Origin: Flavobacterium sp. I3-2
Lineage (GTDB): Bacteria; Bacteroidota; Bacteroidia; Flavobacteriales; Flavobacteriaceae
Direction: 5' to 3'
Assembly: GCF_013389595.1 (NCBI RefSeq)
Contig: NZ_CP058306.1
Coordinates: 2,666,001 to 2,730,000, forward strand
DNA length: 64,000 bases
Shown: positions 1-8,304 of the stretch, one piece after another
Layout: the number at the start of each line of letters is the position of its first letter
Numbering within the stretch: position 1 is the first letter of the stretch
The notes under the pieces: generated by a model
The model's database searches: none
Seen by the model: only the letters and a program-made list of their open reading frames with translations
What the model was told of the DNA's origin: nothing
Translations under genes and position numbers: made by a program

Positions 1-1280
1 AATTTTTTACTATGATATAATTGATGCATTGCAGCTTCAACAATAATTACAGCACCATCGACAATTAAACCAAAATCTAACGCACCGAGGCTCATTAAAT
101 TACCACCAATTCCAAACATATTCATCATTATAATGGCGAACAATAACGAAAGTGGAATTACTGAAGCTACAATAAAACCTGCTCTAATATTTCCTAAAAA
201 CAGAACCAAAACAAATACTACAATTAAGGCACCTTCTAACAAATTAATCTCTACTGTTTGAATGGTGTTATCAACCATTTTTTTGCGGTCTAAGAACGGT
301 TCAATGACAACTCCTTCTGGCAAAGTTTTTTTAATTTCTTCGATTCGTTCTTTTACTCGAACTACAACTTCGTTACTATTTTCACCTTTCAACATCATTA
401 CAATAGCTCCAGAAACTTCACCACTGTCATTGAAAGTCATTGCTCCGTAACGTGTTGCATGCCCAATACGAACATCGGCCACATCTTTTAAAAGTAATGG
501 AATACCTGAGTTTAATTGTTTAACAATAATATTCTGAATGTCTTCTATAGAACCAATTAATCCTTCAGAACGAATAAACATTGAAGTAGGACCATTTTCT
601 ATATAAGCTCCACCCGTGTTTTGGTTGTTTTGTTCAAGTGCGTCGAACAAATCGTTAATGGTTAAGTTGTAAACTTGTAAACGTTGTGGATTTATTGCAA
701 TTTCATATTGTTTAAGTTTTCCACCAAAACTACTTACATCAGCAACTCCCGGAACACTTAATAATTGTTGACGAACTACCCAGTCTTGAATAGTTCTCAA
801 TTCGGTAGCATCGTATTTATTTTCATAACCTTTTTCAGGTCGAACGACGTATTGATAAATCTCTCCCAAACCAGTTGAAATTGGTCCAAGCTGTGGTTCA
901 CCAATCTCTGATGGAATTAGACTTTTAACTTGATTTAATCGTTCACTAACTTGTTGCCGTGCCCAATAAACATCGGTTTCATCATTAAAGACTATAGTAA
1001 CTAGAGATAATCCAAAACGAGAAAAACTTCTAAGTTCCGTAATTCCAGCAATGTTTGCAGTTGCTTGTTCGATTGGAAAAGTTACCAATCTCTCTATATC
1101 TTCGGCACCATAAGAAGGCGCTACGGTAATAATTTGAACCTGATTTGAAGTAATATCAGGTTGTGCATCAATAGGTAATTTCTTCACCTCAAAAACACCA
1201 AAAATTACAAGTGCTAAGGTAAATAATCCTATGATGAATTTATTTTTGATTGAAAAATCAATGATTTTATTCAACATCAT
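1..1280 (-). CDS. CzcA-type heavy-metal efflux RND permease (3' end outside window)
   Basis: Inner-membrane permease of a resistance-nodulation-division pump that exports divalent metal ions using the proton gradient, together with a periplasmic adaptor and an outer-membrane channel (neither is in the window). The 426 visible residues hold the first transmembrane helix (about 12-30), the first porter half and the next helices up to the window edge. With the start at 1280 the motif LDFGLIVDGAVIIVE places Asp402, Asp408 and Glu415 at the numbering known for the Cupriavidus CzcA proton relay. CusA-type Cu/Ag pumps lack the first Asp, so Zn/Co/Cd is the better guess. Two adjacent ATGs (1275-1280) leave one codon of uncertainty. 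About 600 C-terminal residues lie outside. Confidence 0.93.
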   Translation of the reverse strand, partial: MMLNKIIDFSIKNKFIIGLFTLALVIFGVFEVKKLPIDAQPDITSNQVQIITVAPSYGAEDIERLVTFPIEQATANIAGITELRSFSRFGLSLVTIVFNDETDVYWARQQVSERLNQVKSLIPSEIGEPQLGPISTGLGEIYQYVVRPEKGYENKYDATELRTIQDWVVRQQLLSVPGVADVSSFGGKLKQYEIAINPQRLQVYNLTINDLFDALEQNNQNTGGAYIENGPTSMFIRSEGLIGSIEDIQNIIVKQLNSGIPLLLKDVADVRIGHATRYGAMTFNDSGEVSGAIVMMLKGENSNEVVVRVKERIEEIKKTLPEGVVIEPFLDRKKMVDNTIQTVEINLLEGALIVVFVLVLFLGNIRAGFIVASVIPLSLLFAIIMMNMFGIGGNLMSLGALDFGLIVDGAVIIVEAAMHQLYHSKK

Positions 1281-1303
1281 AATCTATTTTAAAATGAATA
1301 TTT

Positions 1304-1328
1304 GCACTTACTTCAATAGAAGTAGTGC
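1304..1328. other. Hairpin between the small gene and the RND pump gene
   Basis: An inverted repeat, GCACTTACTTC / GAAGTAGTGC with a 4-nt loop and one bulged T. It lies between the stop of the small upstream gene and the pump start. There is no strong T-run after it on the minus strand, so it could be a processing or stability hairpin inside the operon rather than a terminator. Confidence 0.4.
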
Positions 1329-1347
1329 TCTTATTTACAAAAAAAGA

Positions 1348-1728
1348 TTATGCGAATTTAGGTGGTTCCCAAATAGAATTTAAATAAGGAAAAGTTATGA
1401 TTTGATTCTTCCAGATAGTTTGTGGAAGACTGATTTTTTCGAAAATTTCAGGTGATAAATTAAAATTAAAATCTGAAATATAACATGGATCCAAATGCAC
1501 ACGGTCTGCATTCATAAAAGGTAATTTTTGGTCTGTTTCCCAATCTTCATCCATTTCATGTCCACCGTAATGATGTACAATAAAAATTTTTAATTCATCA
1601 AAATTAAATGTGTTATTACTGTGTTCTAAATAATGGCTAATAAAAACAGGTAGCTTGTACAACTGCGAAAATTGCGTTGTAGAAGCTAATTGCAAAATAG
1701 CAACCCATATGATTATCCATTGTTTCAT
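1348..1728 (-). CDS. Small exported protein linked to the metal pump, function unknown
   Basis: A 126-residue protein with a hydrophobic N-terminus (about 1-17) that looks like a signal peptide. The mature part is rich in His and acidic residues: HHYGGHEMDEDWETDQKLPF near residues 52-71, and it ends in PPKFA. Short proteins with an HH...D-E...LPF core commonly precede CzcA/CusA operons in Bacteroidota (family knowledge). This one is 67 nt upstream of the pump gene on the same strand, so co-transcription is likely. A periplasmic metal-sensing or metal-binding role is inference. A TAATTTTG -7 element (1734-1741) ends only 5 nt before the ATG, so the mRNA may have almost no leader. Confidence 0.75.
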   Translation of the reverse strand: MKQWIIIWVAILQLASTTQFSQLYKLPVFISHYLEHSNNTFNFDELKIFIVHHYGGHEMDEDWETDQKLPFMNADRVHLDPCYISDFNFNLSPEIFEKISLPQTIWKNQIITFPYLNSIWEPPKFA

Positions 1729-1856
1729 AGCAACAAAATTAATGCAATTTTTTATATTCTATATTAAAAATACGTTATTATTTGTATGTTTATATTTTAG
1801 CAAAAAATTAAAAAAAATCTATTTTTGAAATCTTATATTTGAGAAAATTTATAAAT

Positions 1857-2549
1857 ATGAAAGTTCAAATTTGGTCGGATGTAATGTGTCCGTTTTGTTA
1901 CATAGGAAAGAAAAATTTTGAAAAATCATTAGCTAATTTAGCTTTCAAAGATGAAATTGAAATTGAATGGAAAAGCTTTCAATTAGACCCAACATTATCT
2001 GAAACTTCCGGAGAATTTACATCTAAACAATATTTGATGGAAAAGAAAGGTTTTTCAGAATCTCAATATAATCAAATGCAAGAAAGATTAAATGAAATGG
2101 GAAAAGCAGCTGGAATTGATTTTTCAGTGGCAAATCCGATTGCTGCAAATACATTAAAAGCACATAAAATATTGCATCTTGCAAAGCAATTTGGAAAGCA
2201 AAACGAAATGGAAGAATTACTTTTTAAAGCTCATTTCGAAAAAGGTTTAAATGTTGCAGGTACTAATGTTTTGTTAGATTTAGGTAAACAAGTTGAAATT
2301 GATGCTGATTCCATACATAAAGCTTTAAATGACGAAACTATTGCTTATGAAGTTCAACAAGATATTTTAGAAGCGCGTTCAATTGGAGTAAGTGGAGTTC
2401 CGTTTTTTGTTTTAAATAATAAATATGCCGTTTCAGGTGCTCAACCAGCTGAAGTGTTTACAGATGCGATGCAACAAGCGTTTTCTGAAATCCAAAATTT
2501 GAATACAACTAATGATGCAAATTCTTGTTCGATTGACGGATGTGATTAA
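1857..2549 (+). CDS. DsbA family oxidoreductase, FrnE-like
   Basis: Thioredoxin-fold protein with an inserted helical domain, 230 residues, of the FrnE/2-hydroxychromene-2-carboxylate isomerase-like branch. The motif MCPFCYIGK at residues 10-18 is the CxxC redox pair, and VSGVPFFV (about 180-187) carries the expected cis-proline. No signal peptide, so it is cytoplasmic. The C-terminus has a second Cys pair (CSIDGCD), as in some FrnE proteins, where distal cysteines take part in disulfide exchange. The ATG at 1857 is preferred: an in-frame TTG at 1839 lies inside a TATATTTG promoter-like box (1834-1841) and so is probably upstream of the transcript. The substrate is unknown. Confidence 0.85.
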   Translation: MKVQIWSDVMCPFCYIGKKNFEKSLANLAFKDEIEIEWKSFQLDPTLSETSGEFTSKQYLMEKKGFSESQYNQMQERLNEMGKAAGIDFSVANPIAANTLKAHKILHLAKQFGKQNEMEELLFKAHFEKGLNVAGTNVLLDLGKQVEIDADSIHKALNDETIAYEVQQDILEARSIGVSGVPFFVLNNKYAVSGAQPAEVFTDAMQQAFSEIQNLNTTNDANSCSIDGCD

Positions 2550-2554
2550 AATTT

Positions 2555-2584
2555 AAAATGTGTTTTTTAAGCACATTTTTTTAT
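2555..2584 (+). terminator. Terminator after the FrnE-like gene
   Basis: Stem AAAATGTG / CACATTTT with a 9-nt loop, running into a T-rich stretch. It begins 6 nt after the stop codon. Confidence 0.6.
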
Positions 2585-2642
2585 TTTAATTTGACAGAAG
2601 AAATACTACTTTTGTAAAAAAATCAACAACACATCTAAAACT

Positions 2643-3662
2643 ATGTATAAATCTTTACTTCGTCCTATTTTTTTTAAATTTGACCCAGAAGAAGTGCATC
2701 ATTTCACCTTTTCATTAATTAAAAATACTCAGAAAATTCCAGGAGTTCGTTCAATTATTAAATCGATTTATCAAGTAAATGATAAAAGATTAGAACGCGA
2801 GGTTTTTGGATTAAAATTTAAAAATCCGGTTGGACTTGCCGCTGGTTTAGATAAAGACGCTAAGGTTTATAATGAGTTAGATGCTTTTGGATTTGGTTTT
2901 ATCGAAATTGGAACGATTACTCCAAAACCGCAAGAAGGAAATCCAAAAAAACGTTTATTCCGTTTAAAAGAAGATTCTGGAATCATTAACAGAATGGGTT
3001 TTAATAACGGAGGAATTGAATTAGCGGTTCAACGTTTAAAACAAAATAAAGGCGTTTTAATTGGTGGAAATATTGGAAAAAATAAAGTTACTCCAAACGA
3101 AAATGCTGTTGATGATTATGCTATATGTTTTGATGCTTTATACGATTATGTTGATTATTTTGTAGTAAATGTAAGTTCGCCAAATACACCAAATCTTCGT
3201 GCGTTACAAGATAAAGAACCGTTAATGGAATTGTTAGGAACGCTTCAATCAAAAAATTTAAAAAAGCCTAAAGCAAAACCAATTTTGTTGAAAATTGCAC
3301 CAGATTTAACAGATGAACAATTATTAGATATTATTGAAATCATTGACGAAACTAAAATTGCTGGAGTTATCGCAACAAACACAACGATTTCTCGCGAAGG
3401 TTTAAAATCTGAAAATAAAGTAGAAGTTGGTGGTTTATCAGGAAAACCTTTACGTGAGCGTTCAACAGAAGTGATTCGTTTCTTATCAGAAAAAAGCAAT
3501 AAATCTTTCCCAATTATTGGAGTAGGAGGTATTCATTCTGCAGCAGATGCTTTAGAAAAATTAGATGCAGGAGCTGCTTTAATTCAGATTTATACTGGTT
3601 TCATATATGAAGGGCCAGGTTTAATCAAAGAAATTAATCAAGCAATTTTAAACAGAAAATAA
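2643..3662 (+). CDS. pyrD: Dihydroorotate dehydrogenase (quinone), class 2
   Basis: Fourth step of pyrimidine synthesis: oxidises dihydroorotate to orotate and passes electrons through FMN to the quinone pool at the inner membrane. The 339 residues are the usual length. The N-terminal 40 residues form the membrane-associating helices of class 2 enzymes. FMN/substrate motifs are visible: [12 protein letters not shown] (about 60-71), NRMGFNN (about 118-124), and [11 protein letters not shown] (about 178-188), whose Ser is the class 2 catalytic base. IGVGGI (about 293-298) and the phosphate-binding end follow. A TACTTTTG -7 box sits at 2607-2614. The LysE-family gene starts 4 nt after the stop, so the two are probably co-transcribed. 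Confidence 0.97.
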   Translation: MYKSLLRPIFFKFDPEEVHHFTFSLIKNTQKIPGVRSIIKSIYQVNDKRLEREVFGLKFKNPVGLAAGLDKDAKVYNELDAFGFGFIEIGTITPKPQEGNPKKRLFRLKEDSGIINRMGFNNGGIELAVQRLKQNKGVLIGGNIGKNKVTPNENAVDDYAICFDALYDYVDYFVVNVSSPNTPNLRALQDKEPLMELLGTLQSKNLKKPKAKPILLKIAPDLTDEQLLDIIEIIDETKIAGVIATNTTISREGLKSENKVEVGGLSGKPLRERSTEVIRFLSEKSNKSFPIIGVGGIHSAADALEKLDAGAALIQIYTGFIYEGPGLIKEINQAILNRK

Positions 3663-3666
3663 CAAA

Positions 3667-4284
3667 ATGACATTAGATACCATTCTCTCTTTTTTCTTAA
3701 CCAGTTTGGTATTAACTATTGCACCAGGTCCAGATGTAATGTACGTTTTGTCACAAAGTATTTCCAAAGGCCGTAATTTCGGAATTGCGGCCGCTTTTGG
3801 ATTAGCAACTGGATTATTATTCCATACCACTTTATTAGCTTTCGGAATTTCGTCTGTGATTACAGCTATTCCTTGGTTATTTAAAGCGATAAAAATTTTT
3901 GGTGCTTTATATCTTTTATGGATTGCGTATCAAGTTTTTAAATCTTCCGCAAGTTTTCATTTAAAAGAATCATCAACCAATGTAGATAAACCTTTAAGAA
4001 ATGTCACTCAAGGTTTGATTATGAATATTTCAAATCCAAAAGTGATGTTGTTCTTCTTGGCGCTTTTTCCAACATTTTTAAATCCGAATATTGGAAACTT
4101 AAAAATTCAGGTGTATACATTAGGAAGTATTTTTATGATTCAAGCTTTAATTGTTTTTGTTTTGTATGCTATAATTGCATCTTCATTAACTTTAGTTTTA
4201 AGAGAAAGCAAAGCTTTTAATCTAATTCTTAAATGGTTGCAAATAGTAGTTTTTGTGACTTTAGCAATTTTTATGTTTTTTTAA
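3667..4284 (+). CDS. LysE/RhtB family amino acid exporter
   Basis: Inner-membrane exporter of the LysE superfamily, 205 residues with about six hydrophobic helices. The N-terminal signature is APGPDVMYVLSQSISKGR (about residues 19-36), followed by GLATGLLFHTTLLAFG. The conserved NISNPKVMLFFLALFP (about 118-133) starts the second half. The family exports amino acids such as threonine, homoserine lactone or lysine; the substrate cannot be read from sequence. It lies 4 nt after pyrD, and the link with pyrimidine synthesis appears to be positional only. Confidence 0.9.
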   Translation: MTLDTILSFFLTSLVLTIAPGPDVMYVLSQSISKGRNFGIAAAFGLATGLLFHTTLLAFGISSVITAIPWLFKAIKIFGALYLLWIAYQVFKSSASFHLKESSTNVDKPLRNVTQGLIMNISNPKVMLFFLALFPTFLNPNIGNLKIQVYTLGSIFMIQALIVFVLYAIIASSLTLVLRESKAFNLILKWLQIVVFVTLAIFMFF

Positions 4285-4314
4285 TTTCATATTCAATATT
4301 TATAAGGCTTTTTT

Positions 4315-4344
4315 TTGTACGTTATTCAGAAACTATTATCTTTG
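4315..4344 (+). promoter_or_regulatory. Promoter of the HMG-CoA lyase gene
   Basis: Full Bacteroidota promoter: TTG at 4315-4317, a 19-nt spacer, then TATCTTTG at 4337-4344. The -7 box ends 6 nt before the ATG at 4351, so transcription should start at or within a few bases of the start codon. Confidence 0.65.
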
Positions 4345-4350
4345 AAGACT

Positions 4351-5214
4351 ATGAAGCCAGTTAAAATTATCGAATGTCCGCGCGATGCTATGCAAGGCAT
4401 CAAAGCTTTTATCCCAACAGAAAAAAAAGTTCAATACATCCAATCGTTATTACGTGTTGGATTTGATACGATTGATTTTGGAAGTTTTGTATCTCCAAAG
4501 GCCATTCCGCAAATGCAAGATACCGTTGAAGTTTTAGCTCAACTAGATTTATCGCAAACGCGTTCGAAATTACTTGCGATTATTGCAAATACTAAAGGAG
4601 CTGAAATGGCTTCGGTTCATAAAGAAATTCAATATCTAGGTTTTCCGTTTTCTATTTCTGAAAACTTTCAGATGCGAAATACGCATAAAACGATTGCCGA
4701 ATCATTAATTACCTTAGATGAAATTCTAGAGATTGCAAATAAAACTAATAAAGAAGTTGTTGCTTATCTTTCGATGGGATTCGGAAATCCGTATGGTGAT
4801 CCTTGGAATGTGGATATCGTTGGAGAATGGACAGAAAAGTTAGCAAATATGGGCGTTACAATTCTTTCTTTATCTGATACAGTTGGAAGTTCAACTCCAG
4901 AAGATATCGATTATTTGTTTTCAAATTTAATTCCAAAATATCCAAATATCGAATTTGGAGCTCATTTACATTCAACACCAACGGCTTGGTTTGAAAAAGT
5001 TGATGCAGCATATAAAGCAGGTTGTTTACGTTTTGACGGCGCAATTAAAGGTTTTGGTGGTTGTCCGATGGCAAAAGATGATTTAACCGGAAATATGCCA
5101 ACAGAAAAAATGCTTTCTTATTTTACTGCAAATAAGGTAGAAACAAATATTCAGGCTATGTCATTTGAGGCGTCTTATAACGAAGCTTTAAAAATATTCA
5201 ATTTTTATCATTAA
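4351..5214 (+). CDS. Hydroxymethylglutaryl-CoA lyase
   Basis: Cleaves 3-hydroxy-3-methylglutaryl-CoA to acetyl-CoA and acetoacetate, the last step of leucine breakdown. The 287 residues form one HMGL-like TIM barrel. IIECPRDAMQGI (about 5-16) holds the catalytic Arg-Asp pair. GAHLHSTP (about 208-215) gives the metal-binding histidines, and GFGGCPMA (about 235-242) carries the catalytic Cys in the mobile loop. The related isopropylmalate and homocitrate synthases lack that Cys loop. The start is ATG 4351 because the barrel begins immediately after it and an upstream in-frame TTG (4315) is the promoter -33 element. The leader appears very short or absent. Confidence 0.92.
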   Translation: MKPVKIIECPRDAMQGIKAFIPTEKKVQYIQSLLRVGFDTIDFGSFVSPKAIPQMQDTVEVLAQLDLSQTRSKLLAIIANTKGAEMASVHKEIQYLGFPFSISENFQMRNTHKTIAESLITLDEILEIANKTNKEVVAYLSMGFGNPYGDPWNVDIVGEWTEKLANMGVTILSLSDTVGSSTPEDIDYLFSNLIPKYPNIEFGAHLHSTPTAWFEKVDAAYKAGCLRFDGAIKGFGGCPMAKDDLTGNMPTEKMLSYFTANKVETNIQAMSFEASYNEALKIFNFYH

Positions 5215-5218
5215 AATT

Positions 5219-5248
5219 TTGATTTTTTATGTTTTTTCAGTAAATTCG
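5219..5248 (+). promoter_or_regulatory. Promoter of guaB
   Basis: TTG at 5219-5221, a 19-nt spacer, then TAAATTCG at 5241-5248 (one mismatch to TAnnTTTG). The predicted start of transcription near 5253 leaves a leader of about 20 nt before the ATG at 5274. Confidence 0.6.
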
Positions 5249-5273
5249 CGTGCAATTCTACAACAATTGCAAT

Positions 5274-6746
5274 ATGAAAGCACACACAGCTAAAATAGTA
5301 GGGCAAGGTCTAACCTACGACGATGTACTTCTTATACCTAATTACTCTGAGGTATTACCAAGAGAAGTAAGCATTCAAACAAGATTTACAAAAAACATAA
5401 CATTAAATGTGCCTATCATTTCTGCTGCTATGGATACAGTAACAGAAAGTGCAATGGCAATCGCAATGGCTCGTGAAGGTGGAATTGGTGTTTTACATAA
5501 AAACATGACCATTGAACAACAAGCTTTAGAAGTTCGTAAAGTAAAACGTGCTGAATCTGGTATGATTATCGACCCAGTTACTTTACAAATGACTGCAACT
5601 GTTGGCGATGCTAAAGCTGCAATGAAAGAATTTAGTATTGGTGGAATTCCTGTTGTTGATGAAAACAACATTTTAAAAGGAATTGTTACTAATAGAGATT
5701 TACGTTTCGAAAAAATTGCATCACGTTCTATTTTAGAAGTAATGACTAAAGAAAATTTAGTTACTGCTTTAGAAGGAACTACACTTCAGGATGCTGAACA
5801 AATTCTTCAAGAAAATAAAATCGAAAAATTACCTGTAGTAAATGCAGATTTTAATTTAGTAGGTTTAATTACTTTCCGTGATATTACAAAATTGACATTA
5901 AAACCAAACGCAAACAAAGATAAATTTGGACGTTTACGTGTTGCTGCTGCTCTTGGAGTTACGGCTGATGCTGTTGAACGTGCCGGTGCTTTAGTTGCTG
6001 CAGGTGTTGATGCATTAATTATCGATACAGCTCACGGTCATACAAAAGGAGTAGTAAATACTTTGAAAGAAGTAAAAACGGCTTTTCCTCAAATTGATGT
6101 AGTTGTAGGAAATATTGCTACTGCTGAAGCTGCTTTATATCTAGCAGAAGCTGGAGCTGATGCGGTTAAAGTTGGTATTGGACCTGGTTCAATTTGTACA
6201 ACTCGTGTAGTTGCTGGTGTTGGTTTTCCACAGTTTTCTGCTGTAATGGAAGTTGCTGCTGCTCTTAAAGGAACTGGAGTTCCTGTAATTGCTGATGGTG
6301 GTTTACGTTATACAGGTGATATTCCTAAAGCTTTAGGAGCTGGAGCTGACTGTGTGATGTTAGGTTCAATGTTAGCAGGCACAAAAGAATCTCCAGGAGA
6401 AACAGTTATCTTTGAAGGACGTAAGTTTAAAACTTACCGTGGAATGGGGTCTGTTGAATCTATGAAACACGGATCTAAAGACCGTTATTTCCAAGATGTG
6501 GAAGATGATGTTAAAAAATTAGTTCCTGAAGGAATCGAAGGTCGTGTTCCTTACAAAGGAGAATTAATCGAATCGATGACTCAATTTATCGGTGGATTAA
6601 GAGCTGGAATGGGTTATTGTGGAGCAAAAGATGTAGCTACTTTACAAGAAGTTGCTCGTTTTGTTCAATTAACTGCTTCAGGAATTGGAGAATCACATCC
6701 TCATAATATTACGATTACTAAAGAGGCTCCGAATTATTCGAGATAA
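5274..6746 (+). CDS. guaB: IMP dehydrogenase
   Basis: Converts IMP to XMP with NAD, the committed step of guanine nucleotide synthesis. The 490 residues match the usual length. Order: barrel N-terminal strands with TYDDVLLIP (about 13-21) and SAAMDTVTE (about 50-58); two CBS domains at about 95-205, which bind regulatory nucleotides; then the rest of the barrel. [15 protein letters not shown] (about 301-315) carries the catalytic Cys. [18 protein letters not shown] binds the phosphate, and the flap with YRGMGS follows. An upstream in-frame GTG (5250) would precede the expected transcript start and adds residues outside the family alignment, so ATG 5274 is chosen. Confidence 0.98.
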   Translation: MKAHTAKIVGQGLTYDDVLLIPNYSEVLPREVSIQTRFTKNITLNVPIISAAMDTVTESAMAIAMAREGGIGVLHKNMTIEQQALEVRKVKRAESGMIIDPVTLQMTATVGDAKAAMKEFSIGGIPVVDENNILKGIVTNRDLRFEKIASRSILEVMTKENLVTALEGTTLQDAEQILQENKIEKLPVVNADFNLVGLITFRDITKLTLKPNANKDKFGRLRVAAALGVTADAVERAGALVAAGVDALIIDTAHGHTKGVVNTLKEVKTAFPQIDVVVGNIATAEAALYLAEAGADAVKVGIGPGSICTTRVVAGVGFPQFSAVMEVAAALKGTGVPVIADGGLRYTGDIPKALGAGADCVMLGSMLAGTKESPGETVIFEGRKFKTYRGMGSVESMKHGSKDRYFQDVEDDVKKLVPEGIEGRVPYKGELIESMTQFIGGLRAGMGYCGAKDVATLQEVARFVQLTASGIGESHPHNITITKEAPNYSR

Positions 6747-6772
6747 TTTTTAATAAAAATATATATTATTGA

Positions 6773-6797
6773 AACCACCTTCGTAGGTGGTTTTTTT
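6773..6797 (+). terminator. Terminator after guaB
   Basis: Perfect 8-bp stem AACCACCT / AGGTGGTT around a TCGT loop, followed by seven T. It starts 27 nt after the guaB stop. Confidence 0.9.
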
Positions 6798-6836
6798 CTA
6801 ACTTAGGATGTCATTATAAAATCAAAAACAATCTTC

Positions 6837-7355
6837 ATGAATTATTTTTTTATCATTTTTTTAATCTTAAACACTAATAACTCATTTGCACAAACTTCTA
6901 ATACAAACGCGAACAATCAACTAGAAGAATTAAAAACGGCTATTCTAAATTCTAATTATAAAAAAATTATTGATTATACCTATCCTAAAATTTATCATCC
7001 TTTAACGAAGGAACAAATGCGTGTCACTATAACTTCAATGTTTGGAAAGATGAAAGAAGAAGGTTTTGAAATTGTAGATGTTTCTTTTTTAGATCCATCT
7101 GAAATAGTTAAAAATGGAAATGAATTACAATTTACAATTGACGAAAATTTATTTGTTAAGACACCTAAAGGTTTAGTTAAGGGAATTTATACTTTTATTG
7201 GAATTTCTATTGATAATGGTTTAAATTGGAAATTTATTGATACTTCTGGTAAGTCAAAAGAAGAGGTTTTAAAAAAATTACCAAATTTAAGTTCTGAATT
7301 GGTCATAAAACCAGCAAAGAAAAATTTTATAGACACTGAAACGCCATCTAATTAG
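6837..7355 (+). CDS. Exported protein of unknown function
   Basis: A 172-residue protein not assigned to a named family. Residues 1-19 form a signal peptide ending in SFA before QTS, with no lipobox, so it is probably periplasmic. The body is alpha/beta, beginning with a helical segment (QLEELKTAILNSNYKKII) and then strands. The pattern of a helix followed by YPKIYHPLTKEQM resembles small exported Bacteroidota proteins of unknown role. It lies between the guaB terminator and an independent promoter at 7406, so it is probably transcribed alone. Confidence 0.7.
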   Translation: MNYFFIIFLILNTNNSFAQTSNTNANNQLEELKTAILNSNYKKIIDYTYPKIYHPLTKEQMRVTITSMFGKMKEEGFEIVDVSFLDPSEIVKNGNELQFTIDENLFVKTPKGLVKGIYTFIGISIDNGLNWKFIDTSGKSKEEVLKKLPNLSSELVIKPAKKNFIDTETPSN

Positions 7356-7405
7356 ATGGGTGAAGTGGATTTAAAGTGAATCATTATTCGTCTTAATTGC
7401 TCTAT

Positions 7406-7434
7406 TTGTATTTCCTAATTATATATTATCTTTG
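7406..7434 (+). promoter_or_regulatory. Promoter of the channel gene
   Basis: TTG at 7406-7408, an 18-nt spacer, then TATCTTTG at 7427-7434. It lies 22 nt before the ATG at 7456. Confidence 0.6.
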
Positions 7435-7455
7435 TAATTATTACAACTCATTTCA

Positions 7456-8157
7456 ATGAAGTCAATTGTTCCTACAAAGGCAAAGTTTATACACGACATT
7501 TACAGTTTTATGCATGTTATCATTTTAATATTATCACTTTTTTTAGTGATAAGTATTTCAATAGATACATTTAACAACATTCCTTTTCAAACTGAAAGTT
7601 CGTATTTAAAAGTGCAATTATTAATTTGTGCTATTTTTTTGTTTGATTTTTTTCTGGAATTTTTTCTAGCAAATAAAAAATGGAAATATCTAAAAACACA
7701 TTTCTTATTTTTTATCATTTCGATTCCTTACCTAAACATCATTGATTATTATCACATCACACTTTCCGAAGAAATGAAATATTTCGTTAGATTTATTCCC
7801 TTGGTTCGTGGAGGATATGCACTTGCAATTATAGTTGGACGATTCACAAAAAGCAAAGTTACCAGTTTATTTGTTTCTTATTTAACCATGTTATTGGCAA
7901 CTGTTTATTTTTCGAGTTTATTATTTTTTTCAATCGAACAAGGTATAAATCCCGGAATTAAAGAATATTCAGACTCACTTTGGTGGGCTTTTATGAATGT
8001 CACAACAGTTGGTTCTAATATTTATGCAGTTTCAATAGCAGGTAAAATTCTCTCCGTTGTTTTAGCTGCTTTAGGAATGATGATGTTTCCAATTTTTACT
8101 GTTTATATTACAAGTGTAGTTCAAAAGGTTAACAACAGCGGTGCACAGAAAGAATAA
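7456..8157 (+). CDS. Potassium-channel-like protein with an altered selectivity filter
   Basis: A 233-residue membrane protein with the plan of a six-helix voltage-gated-type channel. A four-helix front half is followed by an outer helix (about 140-158), a pore helix (SLWWAFMNVTTVG, about 175-187) and an inner helix (about 195-220). A basic stretch, RFIPLVRGGYALAIIVGRF (about 112-130), resembles a short voltage-sensor or linker helix. The filter reads TTVGSNIY where canonical channels have TVGYG or TVGFG, so the Tyr and second Gly of the ion-coordinating loop are replaced by Ser and Asn. No C-terminal RCK or cyclic-nucleotide domain is present. The fold is clear; potassium selectivity is not assured. 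Confidence 0.75.
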   Translation: MKSIVPTKAKFIHDIYSFMHVIILILSLFLVISISIDTFNNIPFQTESSYLKVQLLICAIFLFDFFLEFFLANKKWKYLKTHFLFFIISIPYLNIIDYYHITLSEEMKYFVRFIPLVRGGYALAIIVGRFTKSKVTSLFVSYLTMLLATVYFSSLLFFSIEQGINPGIKEYSDSLWWAFMNVTTVGSNIYAVSIAGKILSVVLAALGMMMFPIFTVYITSVVQKVNNSGAQKE

Positions 8158-8160
8158 TAA

Positions 8161-8189
8161 AAAAAAGCTTCAATTTGGAGCTTTTTTTT
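8161..8189 (+). terminator. Terminator after the channel gene
   Basis: Stem AAAAGCTTC / GGAGCTTTT (one G-T pair) with a 5-nt loop, followed by a T-run. It begins 4 nt after the stop. Confidence 0.75.
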
Positions 8190-8304
8190 GTTTTTATAGA
8201 ATTACACAACGTTTTTATGACGTAAGTTATGATTAAATAGATAAATATATTATTTTTAAAGACTCAAGGATTTGTGTAATGATTGGTTATTTATTAATAA
8301 TACA

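Noticed and set aside
262..450. Plus-strand open frame inside the RND pump gene
   Set aside because: It is a shadow of the pump gene on the opposite strand, whose codons give a clear HME-RND protein.
1..1280. Frameshifted or broken pump gene
   Set aside because: The frame is open and all expected residues are present up to the window edge; the gene is only cut by the window.
8190..8304. Possible small gene after the channel terminator
   Set aside because: No frame with a plausible start and length; only AT-rich spacer is seen.
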